Below are positions 53,953 through 62,500 of a stretch of 64,000 nt of DNA, one piece after another. This DNA is from Flavobacteriaceae bacterium EG-1. GTDB lineage: Bacteria > Bacteroidota > Bacteroidia > Flavobacteriales > Flavobacteriaceae. The notes under the pieces are model-generated. The model was not told the origin of the DNA. It saw only the letters and a list, made by a program, of their open reading frames with translations, and did no database searches. A program made the position numbers and the translations under genes. The stretch covers positions 202,112 to 266,111 of the forward strand of contig NZ_WJPK01000005.1 in assembly GCF_009649685.1 (NCBI RefSeq), in the 5' to 3' direction. Numbering within the stretch: position 1 is the stretch's first letter; the number at the start of each line of letters is the position of its first letter.

Positions 53953-55368
53953 TTATAATAATGTGGTGGGACAGACATAATCGGATTTAGGAATTTTAGT
54001 TTTTGACAATTCATCAAAACCACCAATTACATCAACAAAATCATCCCAACCTCTTTGCTTTAATATTGATGCCGCAATCATGCTTCTATAGCCCCCTGCA
54101 CAATGCAGCACAAATGGTTTATCTTTTGGAAATTGTGCTAAGTGCTGATTAATCTCATTTAAAGGAATATTAAGGGCACCAGAAATATGTTCTGCATCAA
54201 ATTCACTTTTTTTACGAACATCAATTAATAAAGGTCTTTCTCCATTAAATGCCTTTTCATAATCTTTTGCAGTAATTCTTACAATAGTTTCGAAATCTTT
54301 TCCAGAATTTTCCCAAGATTTAAAACCACCTTCCAAATAACCAATAGCATTATCATATCCTACCCTTGACAAGCGTGTAATAGCTTCTTCTTCTTTACCT
54401 GAATCGGTGATTAGTAAAATTTCCTGTTTCACATCTGGAATCATTTCACCAACCCACTGCGCAAAACTACCTTCTAAACCAATATTTATACTATTTAGAA
54501 TAAAGCCACTTGCAAAATCTTTAGCATCTCTTGTATCTAGTAATAGCGCCCCAATTTCATTCGCTACCGCTTCAAAAGTATCGGGAGAAAAAGCTGTATT
54601 AGCTTTATCCATAACCTTATCCAGACTTTGATATCCATTAATATTCATTAAAACATTTTGCGGAAAGTAACCTGGAGGTGCTGTAAGACCAGTTAAAACT
54701 TCTTTTATAAATTCTGCTTTTGTCATATCTGCCCTTAAAGCATAATTAACTTTTTTTTGATGCCCTAGCGTATCTGTAGTTTCTTTACTCATCTTCTTAC
54801 CACAAGCTGAGCCAGCACCATGGTTAGGATATAAAATTAAATCATCGCTTAGTGGCATAATTTTATTTCTTAGCGAATCATATAAATGACCTGCCAACTT
54901 TTCTTCTGTGAGTTCTGACACTACATGTTGAGCCAAATCTGGTCTTCCTACATCACCTATAAACAATGTATCCCCAGTTATAAGTCCATGCTCCCCACCT
55001 TTTTCATCAATGAGAAGATAGGTTGTACTCTCCATCGTATGTCCTGGCGTGTGTATTACCTTTACCTTATATGCTCCAATTTCAAAAACTTGACCATCTT
55101 TAGCGATAGTAGCTTCATATGCTGGTTTTGCACTTGGGCCAAAAATAATCTCGGCGCCAGCTTTATCTCTCAAATCTAAATGGCCACTAACAAAATCAGC
55201 ATGAAAATGAGTCTCAAATACATACTTGATTTTTGCATTATCTTTTTTAGCTCTATCGAGATACGGTTGCACCTCTCTTAATGGATCAAAAATTGCGGCT
55301 TCTCCATTATTCTCTATATAATAGGCAGCGTGCGCCAAACATCCTGTATAAATCTGTTCTATTTTCAT
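53953..55368 (-). CDS. Persulfide-dioxygenase-like MBL protein with two rhodanese domains, paralogue
   Basis: 471 residues, same layout as the downstream paralogue and starting M-K-I-E-Q-I-Y-T-G-C-L-A. The H-F-H-A-D and G-D-T-L-F-I-G-D-V-G-R-P-D iron-site motifs are kept. The first rhodanese loop lacks Cys (I-T-D-S-G-K), the second has C-A-G-G-Y-R-S. The pair probably arose by tandem duplication but has diverged across its length, so the two may prefer different persulfides. Separate promoter, again with the island operator. Confidence 0.93.
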   Translation of the reverse strand: MKIEQIYTGCLAHAAYYIENNGEAAIFDPLREVQPYLDRAKKDNAKIKYVFETHFHADFVSGHLDLRDKAGAEIIFGPSAKPAYEATIAKDGQVFEIGAYKVKVIHTPGHTMESTTYLLIDEKGGEHGLITGDTLFIGDVGRPDLAQHVVSELTEEKLAGHLYDSLRNKIMPLSDDLILYPNHGAGSACGKKMSKETTDTLGHQKKVNYALRADMTKAEFIKEVLTGLTAPPGYFPQNVLMNINGYQSLDKVMDKANTAFSPDTFEAVANEIGALLLDTRDAKDFASGFILNSINIGLEGSFAQWVGEMIPDVKQEILLITDSGKEEEAITRLSRVGYDNAIGYLEGGFKSWENSGKDFETIVRITAKDYEKAFNGERPLLIDVRKKSEFDAEHISGALNIPLNEINQHLAQFPKDKPFVLHCAGGYRSMIAASILKQRGWDDFVDVIGGFDELSKTKIPKSDYVCPTTLL

Positions 55369-55394
55369 GCTAGTCTATTTTAAATTATAAATCT

Positions 55395-55438
55395 CAAAAT
55401 TATGATTCTAATATGAAGTAAAAAGTGACTTTTGTCAC
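55395..55438 (-). promoter_or_regulatory. Island operator and -7 box, second dioxygenase
   Basis: GTGAC-TTTT-GTCAC at 55425-55438 overlaps the stop codon of the SulP gene; exact -7 box TAATTTTG on the minus strand at 55395-55402. Centres 33 bp apart. Confidence 0.85.
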
Positions 55439-57171
55439 ATAACTTCACTTTTTTTTGACTCTAAAGAAATCATTTCTTCTATTGCCGATTTTCGACTCAA
55501 AGATTTACAATGCTCAAAAGCCTCACTTGTTTTGACAAATAAATGTTCCTTTCCTATATCATTTATTAATCCACTTGAATACAGAATATCACGAGTAGGA
55601 CCTATAGCACCAGCAATTACAAAAATCATATCTTTACTTTTCAATTCATTTATAATTTGCCTTAATACGTGAACAGCACTACTATCTATATAATTAATAG
55701 CTTCTGCATTTAGTATTAAATATTTAACTTCTTCACCTTTTCTTGCGAGTTCTTTAAATAATTCTTGTTTAAAATATTCTCTATTCCCAAAATATAATTG
55801 TGCATCGAAACGAACTATCAGAAAATCATTGAATATTTCTGTCTCATCCGGAAAACGGTCTACATTTTTAAAGTAATTTGTATTCTTAATCCGCCCGAGT
55901 ACTGCTATATGTGGCCTAGAAGTTCTATAAACTAAAAGCAACAAGGAAATTAATACTCCTAGCAATATCCCTTCCTTTATTCCTACAGTTAGAGTAATTA
56001 AAAATGTTGCTAGCAAAAGATAAAATTCATCTCTTCTGTTTTTAAACAATTGAATAGGATACTTAAAATCGATTAATCCGAACACGGCAACCATAATTAT
56101 TGCCGCCAAAATCGTATTAGGCAGATAATAAAATAAAGGTGTTAGGAACAGTAAAGTAAGACCAACTACCAAGGCACTTACTATAGGTGCGACTCCAGTT
56201 CTTGCTCCTGCTTGGTCGTTAACAGCAGTTCTGGAGAATCCTCCAGTCGTAGGATAAGATTGAAAAAAAGCACCTATTATATTTGAAGCACCTAAGGCGA
56301 TTAATTCTTGATTGGAATCAATTTCATAGTCTGAATGTTTTTCCTCAACTGCTTTAGCAACAGAAATTGCTTCCATAAATGCAATAAGTGCAAGTGTCAT
56401 TGCTATTGAAAAAAGGTCTATTATTCTTGAATAATCTATCGTAGGTACTTTTAATGATGGTAATCCACTAGGTACTTCTCCAACAATTTTTACACCTAAT
56501 TCATTAATTCCAAGAAAATAAATTAAGACTATTCCTAGTAGTACTACTATTAAAGCTGATGGAATATTTTTATTTACCTTCTTTAATATACTAATAATAA
56601 CAATCGCTAGAACACCAATACTTAGTGTAACGAAATTTGTTTCTGTAATTGAAACAAAAGCATTCTTTAACAAAATATGTACTTGGTTGCTCCGCTCAAT
56701 ACTTAATCCTAATAAATGCTTTAACTGACTCAATCCAATAATGATTGCTGCAGCCGAAGTAAAACCACTTATAACTGGTTTGGATAAAAAATTAACAAAG
56801 AAACCCATTCGAAATAATCCAAGGGTAAACTGTATAGCACCCATAAATAAAGCCAAAAATATGGCCATACTTATGTATTCATCTATACCTGTAAGAGCAA
56901 GTGCCCCTAGACCTGAAGCTACCAATAAAGAATCCATTGCTACAGGACCTACAGCAAGCTGGCGTGAAGTACCTAAGAGTGCATAAATTATTTGTGGAAT
57001 TAATGATGCATAAAGACCAAAAACTGGAGGCAAACCAGCTATCATAGCATAAGCCATACCCTGTGGAACAAGCATTACTCCAACTGTTAAACCTGCACTA
57101 ATATCACCTGATAAATACGATTTTTTATATGAAGGCAACCATTGTAGAAAGGGCAAATAGCGCTTTAGCAT
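55435..57171 (-). CDS. SulP-family anion permease with STAS domain
   Basis: 578 residues from the ATG at 57171. The upstream in-frame ATG at 57204 lies before the predicted transcript start (the -7 box is at 57189-57196), so it is rejected. L-S-G-D-I-S-A-G-L-T-V-G-V-M-L-V-P-Q-G-M-A-Y-A is the SulP signature, ten or more helices follow, and a STAS domain occupies about 430-545 (V-K-Y-L-I-L-N-A-E-A-I-N-Y-I-D-S-S-A). It moves sulfate or a related anion. In this setting it may take out or in sulfate or sulfite formed from sulfide. Confidence 0.92.
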   Translation of the reverse strand: MLKRYLPFLQWLPSYKKSYLSGDISAGLTVGVMLVPQGMAYAMIAGLPPVFGLYASLIPQIIYALLGTSRQLAVGPVAMDSLLVASGLGALALTGIDEYISMAIFLALFMGAIQFTLGLFRMGFFVNFLSKPVISGFTSAAAIIIGLSQLKHLLGLSIERSNQVHILLKNAFVSITETNFVTLSIGVLAIVIISILKKVNKNIPSALIVVLLGIVLIYFLGINELGVKIVGEVPSGLPSLKVPTIDYSRIIDLFSIAMTLALIAFMEAISVAKAVEEKHSDYEIDSNQELIALGASNIIGAFFQSYPTTGGFSRTAVNDQAGARTGVAPIVSALVVGLTLLFLTPLFYYLPNTILAAIIMVAVFGLIDFKYPIQLFKNRRDEFYLLLATFLITLTVGIKEGILLGVLISLLLLVYRTSRPHIAVLGRIKNTNYFKNVDRFPDETEIFNDFLIVRFDAQLYFGNREYFKQELFKELARKGEEVKYLILNAEAINYIDSSAVHVLRQIINELKSKDMIFVIAGAIGPTRDILYSSGLINDIGKEHLFVKTSEAFEHCKSLSRKSAIEEMISLESKKSEVM

Positions 57172-57188
57172 GAAATTAAATTTGACAT

Positions 57189-57232
57189 CAAATTTAATAA
57201 GCAAAAAAAACGCCTGCAGTAACCTAGGTTAC
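57189..57232 (-). promoter_or_regulatory. Island operator and -7 box, SulP gene
   Basis: GTAAC-CTAG-GTTAC at 57219-57232 is a perfect 14-bp palindrome, placed between the regulator stop codon and the permease; exact -7 box TAAATTTG on the minus strand at 57189-57196. Centres 33 bp apart. Confidence 0.87.
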
Positions 57233-57239
57233 ACAACAA

Positions 57240-57872
57240 TTAGAGAGCTATAATCTCTATAAAATTTCGATGTAATTCAATTTTCCCCATTTGCTCCAGT
57301 TTTTTTAAAAGTCTAGAAATAACAACTCTCGAGCTATGTAAATCGTAAGCAATTTCTTGATGTGTGTTTTTGATTATATTACCCTCATTAATTCTTGCCT
57401 TTTCTTTAAGATAGCTAATTAGCCGCATGTCCATTTTATCAAAAGCAATACTATCTAATGTATTTAACAGTTCGTTAAGTCGATTGTGATAACTTTCGAA
57501 AATGAAGTTTCTCCAAGATTTATACTTGGCAGCCCATTCATCCATTTTTTGAACCGGTACCATTATTAATTTAGTATCCATTTCTGCGATTGCCCTAATT
57601 TCACTTTTCGCATCACCCATACAACAAGTTAAGGTCATTGAACAAGTATCTCCCTTCTCTAAATAATACAACAAAAGTTCATCACCGTCCTTGTCTTCAC
57701 GTAACACTTTTATTGCTCCTGAAATCAACAATGGCATACCTCTAACATATTCTCCAATATCCATCAATTTATAACCCTCAGAAACTTCTTTAAAAGTACC
57801 AACTTGTGCAATTTCATTTATTAACGCCTCTTCAAAGATATGTCCGTAACCTTGTTTTAATTCTTGAATCAT
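57240..57872 (-). CDS. Crp/Fnr-family regulator, probable sulfide-island activator
   Basis: 210 residues. Cyclic-nucleotide-binding-like beta-roll (about 15-115), dimer helix (about 118-150) and winged helix (155-205). C77, C83 and C84 lie in T-C-S-M-T-L-T-C-C-M-G in the effector domain, where CRP binds its ligand, so thiol chemistry with persulfides is a possible signal. The recognition helix reads S-R182-V183-V-I-S-R187-L-L; compared with CRP S-R-E-T-V-G-R, both Arg are kept and Glu181 is Val. It starts 8 bp after the DUF983 gene and shares its operator-bearing promoter, so it likely controls itself. Confidence 0.9.
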   Translation of the reverse strand: MIQELKQGYGHIFEEALINEIAQVGTFKEVSEGYKLMDIGEYVRGMPLLISGAIKVLREDKDGDELLLYYLEKGDTCSMTLTCCMGDAKSEIRAIAEMDTKLIMVPVQKMDEWAAKYKSWRNFIFESYHNRLNELLNTLDSIAFDKMDMRLISYLKEKARINEGNIIKNTHQEIAYDLHSSRVVISRLLKKLEQMGKIELHRNFIEIIAL

Positions 57873-57880
57873 GAGAACAT

Positions 57881-58270
57881 TTATTTATTTTTCTGTGCTA
57901 CAGCTTTATCGTATTTGAAAAAAATATTAGCCCATATTGATTTTGAAACTGCCCCTATATATGGCATTGATAGAATAAGGCCAATTACGATCGCTATAAA
58001 AAGTTCGAGCGGGCGCAAATTCAAATTAAATATTAAAGTTAAGACAAATATTGCAACTGCAACAGCAATACCAACAGCGTAAGAAACATACATAGAGCCG
58101 TAATAAAAACTTGGTTCTATGCTATACTTTAAACCACATTTATCACATCGTTCTTTCACTTTATTAAACTGACTTAAGACATAAGGATTAGCTTCAAGAA
58201 AATCCCCCTCATGACATCTCGGACATTTTAAAAATAAAATACTGTATAACTTAGTTCCTTTACCAAACAT
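57881..58270 (-). CDS. DUF983 zinc-ribbon membrane protein
   Basis: 129 residues. An N-terminal zinc ribbon (C-P-R-C and C-D-K-C-G) is followed by two hydrophobic helices (about 58-80 and 87-110). DUF983 proteins are common near respiratory oxidase genes and have no settled function. It is the first gene of an operon with the Crp/Fnr regulator, which hints at a part in signal transfer or oxidase maturation. Confidence 0.88.
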   Translation of the reverse strand: MFGKGTKLYSILFLKCPRCHEGDFLEANPYVLSQFNKVKERCDKCGLKYSIEPSFYYGSMYVSYAVGIAVAVAIFVLTLIFNLNLRPLELFIAIVIGLILSMPYIGAVSKSIWANIFFKYDKAVAQKNK

Positions 58271-58283
58271 TTTGTTTTTAGGA

Positions 58284-58327
58284 CAAACATATACTACAGC
58301 ACCTTAATTTAAGGTAACAAAGGTTAC
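58284..58327 (-). promoter_or_regulatory. Island operator and -7 box, DUF983-regulator operon
   Basis: GTAAC-AAAG-GTTAC at 58314-58327; exact -7 box TATGTTTG on the minus strand at 58284-58291. Centres 33 bp apart. This would place the regulator under its own control. Confidence 0.87.
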
Positions 58328-58404
58328 ATAGGAAAGAAATGCTCCAGCAGAAATATTGATTAACAATACAAAAAGCACCTTCGCACTATCACCATTTATA
58401 ATGA

Positions 58405-59274
58405 TTAATCCTTTTTAACCATAGTATTTAAAACAAGTGCAGCAATTATCATAATTAGGCCCAAAAAGCTATAAAAAGTATAAATCTCATTAAACCAAAT
58501 TACTCCAATTGACATCGTAAAAATCACTTCTACATACTTTAATGGGGCTACTAAATTTGTTTGTGCAATTTGGAAAGCTCTAGTCATATAAATCTGCCCC
58601 ATGAATCCAAAAACACCTAAAAGAGATAAGAATAACCATTCAATTCCCTTAGGTTGAAGCCATACTGAAATTGATAGTACCCCCCCTATTATAGTACCAA
58701 CAAACATAAAATAATTAACAACTACTGCAGGATGATCGGATTTACCAATCTTTCTCAGAACTACATACACCATACCACTAAATACTGACGCAATTAAAAT
58801 TAAGGTCAGCCCTGTGGTATTAATATTTCCATCAAACCCCTTCAATACTAAAACTCCAGCAAAGGCCACAATAAAAAACAACCATTGAATTATCTTTATT
58901 TTTTCTCTTAAAATAAAAATAGCGAAAATCGCAGCAAAAATAGGCGCTATATAACGCAGTGAAACTGCTGTACCTACTGGCAAATGTTTTAATGACAAAA
59001 AGTAGAGCGTCATAGCCGTTAAACCTATTATAGCTCTCAAAAGCATTAATCTACGTTTATTCCCAAGTAGTGGAATTCGTTTTATCGATATATAAGTTGT
59101 AGCTAATATAAAAGAACCTAAACATCTAAAAAATACGATCTGAAATGTAGGAATCCTTTCTAAGTACTTTACGGAAACATTCATTAGCGCAAAGGAAAAA
59201 GTACTAACAATCATAAAAAGCACAGCCTTTTTAAATTCTACACCTGAATGTTTTGTTAATTTAAAAATTGACAA
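58405..59274 (-). CDS. EamA/DMT-family transporter
   Basis: 289 residues, ten membrane helices in two EamA repeats (about 15-140 and 150-285), with the usual L-P-V-G-T-A-V-S-L-R-Y-I-A-P and L-V-A-P-L-K-Y-V-E-V motifs at the ends of helices. Drug/metabolite transporter of unknown cargo. No island operator was seen before it, so it probably lies outside the regulon and marks its right border. Confidence 0.9.
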   Translation of the reverse strand: MSIFKLTKHSGVEFKKAVLFMIVSTFSFALMNVSVKYLERIPTFQIVFFRCLGSFILATTYISIKRIPLLGNKRRLMLLRAIIGLTAMTLYFLSLKHLPVGTAVSLRYIAPIFAAIFAIFILREKIKIIQWLFFIVAFAGVLVLKGFDGNINTTGLTLILIASVFSGMVYVVLRKIGKSDHPAVVVNYFMFVGTIIGGVLSISVWLQPKGIEWLFLSLLGVFGFMGQIYMTRAFQIAQTNLVAPLKYVEVIFTMSIGVIWFNEIYTFYSFLGLIMIIAALVLNTMVKKD

Positions 59275-59586
59275 TTTTAATCTTTTTTACTGATAAAAAA
59301 TGGCGTTCATTTTATTTCCTAGCATCACCATTAAATTTACGCTTGGCAAGGTAGAACTAAATCAACTCAATGACTAGTATTTTATTACAATGATGAAAAG
59401 CCTTAGTATTATTTCGTCTACAACATTAAAAAAAAGACCATCCATTATTAAGTGGATGGTCTTCTTATTCAAATCTGTTTTTTAAATTCTATAATAAATC
59501 CTATTTAAATTCTTAAAAACTAGAGAATAGAAACAACACATCAACTATCAATTTAGTTATTGAAAGCTAATGTGGCTTTTATTTCA
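59275..59586. other. Gene-free spacer
   Basis: 312 bp between the EamA transporter and the repeat protein. It holds the terminator at 59426-59463 and the presumed promoter of the EamA gene; no other feature was seen. Confidence 0.7.
59426..59463 (-). terminator. Terminator of the giant repeat protein gene
   Basis: AAGACCATCCA (59434-59444) pairs with TGGATGGTCTT (59453-59463), 8-nt loop, followed on the minus strand by nine T. Confidence 0.92.
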
Positions 59587-62500
59587 TTATTTCCTAATCA
59601 TTAATTTATGTTTAGATGTGTTATTATCACTTGTAGTAATAGTCATATAATACAAACCACTTTCAAAACTTGAGATATTAAATATAAACTCGCCATCACT
59701 TGCTTTATGCGAATAACCATCATAAGTTCTAATTAAACGACCACTTACATCATAAATCATAAGTTCAGATACATCTAAAGCTGCATTGCTAAGTGAAACT
59801 TTAATATCAATAATAGCAGGATTTGGCAGGATTTGAATTTTGTTAGGCTCTACTTTTAAACCGGTATCGCTATTAACAGAATTCTCAAATAGGCCTTCTG
59901 CTTCGGCAGATAAATCATCTTGAACTATACCTTTACTACTATTATTACAACCAAAATCTGTTCCACCTAAACCATTTGGAGTAGCGCCTGTTTTAGTAAC
60001 ATAAAGTTTATCTAATCCAACACCTTCCTCGCGATGTGCAAAATCTATTGTATTAGCCCCATCAACTAAATTTAATGTAACGAATACATTTCTACGTTCC
60101 CCATCATGTAACTGTCTCCAGCTAAAGTCACCATCGCTTAATATGTAATTCCATTTAAGCCAAGATCCACCATTTATACGCACCCAAAAACTATCGTTAT
60201 CACCTGTAGGCGTATCAGTTAATGCATACAATCTATAAGTTCCTGATTCAACATTTAAGTTAAATTTCAACCATGAATCCTCGTTGGAAGGAGCTCCATC
60301 AAAATTATTGCCGGATGGCGACATAACATATTGTCCTCCTGAAGTTGAATTATCATTAATAATAGACCAATTCGAACCAACATCTGCACATTCAGCTTCT
60401 AACCACACTTCATCTCTAATTTCTGGATTAACGGTTACAACAACTTCATCAGTACCTACTTCATTTTCATCATCAGTTACCGTTAATCGGAATATATATA
60501 TACCCTGTGCAAGATTACTAATATTAGTGGTTGCACTTGTCGTATTTGCAATTCCAGCATTAGTCGGACCATCTATCTGAGACCATTCATAAGTTATATC
60601 ACCTCCATCGGGGTCTGTACCCGAACCATTTAAAGTTGCAGTATTGTTCGGCAGTGTAACAATCACTTCAGTTCCTGCATTCGCAATTGGCGCAATAGTT
60701 GGCACACTTCCTGAACCAAGAATTTCAATAGCATTTATTATTGGATGTCTTGTACCTCCGACTGCTGCTAATGATGAAAAATCAATGTCTAAATTACCAC
60801 CAGTTACAGTTACAATATGTGTTTTAACTAACATAGTCTGTGCTCCACCTGCTTGGGCAAATACATCTAGATTATCCTCTACTAAGGCTCCTTCAATATT
60901 TACATCAAATACTCGACTGCCTACACCACCTGTGCCACCACTTGTGGCGCCAAAATGAATCTCAGCAAAATGTAATCGAACTGTGTACTCACCATCCCCT
61001 AGAGGTATGTCATATGACATGGTTTGTGAACGACTATAACGTATTGTACTATACGGTTGGGAAAGACCTGTCTGTGGTCGACTTAAAGTATTACCTGTAC
61101 TAAAATACTGATCAGCAATAAACTCATTACCCTGATACGTAGTTGATGGTCCACCTGTATTAATTCGCAACGCGAAGTCATTAACAACTTCTTCTGGTTG
61201 TACTATTACAATAACTTCATCAAAGGCTGTTGCATCTTCAGAATCTGTAACTGTAAGTCTGAATACATACGTACCCTCAACTAAATTCCCAACTGTTAAG
61301 GTCGAAGAATTTGCACCATTTAAGAACTCGCCATTAGGACCACTTACTTTTGTCCATGCATACGAATCAATTGTACCATCTGAATCTGTTCCTGAACCTA
61401 CTAACTCAACACTATTGGTTGGCAACGTAATGGTCTTATCTTCACCAGCATTGGCTACTGGATTCTGATTTGGTATAACTTCTGCATTTACTTCAACGAC
61501 AACATCATCAAATGCAGTAGCATCGTCAGAATCTGTTACAGTTAACCTGAATACATACGTACCCTCAACTAAATTTCCAACAGTTAACGTCGAAGAATTC
61601 GCTCCATTTAAGGATTCCCCATTTGGACCACTTACTTTCGTCCATGCATACGAATCGATTGTACCATCCGAATCAGTTCCAGAACCTACTAACTCAACAC
61701 TATTAGTTGGTAAGGTAATTGTCTTATCATCACCAGCATCTGCAATTGGAAGTTCATTTACAACTGTTGCTGAACCAATAATTTCAATAGCTGATAACTT
61801 TGGCTGATTAACTCCATCACTACCCGCCGCATCGAAAACTAAATTTAAGATACCATCTGACATCGTTACATCAAAAGTTTTGGTTACCGCTGTTTGAGAA
61901 CCTACATCAGCGTTAATATCATAATCGTCTAGTATGGTATTTCCTTCCATTGTAACATCGAATATACGCTGACTAACACCTGCAGCACCGCCTCCGTTTG
62001 CTCCCCAATAAATCTCAGCAAAATGAAGTATAATTCTATACTCACCATCTGCCAATGGAATATCATATCCAAAGGTTGGTGGAGAAGCACTACGCTCTGT
62101 TTGATACAAAGTAGCTACAGTTGCACTGGTATTTTCATATACCTTACCGCCAACAAAATTCTGATCCGCAGCAAAAACATCACCGTTATACGTTAACTCG
62201 GGTCCACCTGCATTAATACGTAATGCAAAGTCGTTCACAACTTCTTCTGGTAATACTGTTATGTTTACATCATCAAATGCAGTAGCATCATCAGAATCTG
62301 TTACCGTTAATCTGAATACATACGTACCTTCAACCAAGTTTCCAACAGTTAAAATAGCATCATTTGCTCCAATTAAAGTTTCACCATTTGGACCACTTAC
62401 TTTCATCCATGCATACGAATCAATTGTACCGTCTGAATCAGTTCCAGACCCTACTAGCTCAACATTATTGGTTGGTAACGTAATGGTCTTATCTTCACCA

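Noticed and set aside
57172..57204. Longer start for the SulP permease
   Set aside because: The predicted promoter box is downstream of this ATG, so it would not be in the transcript.
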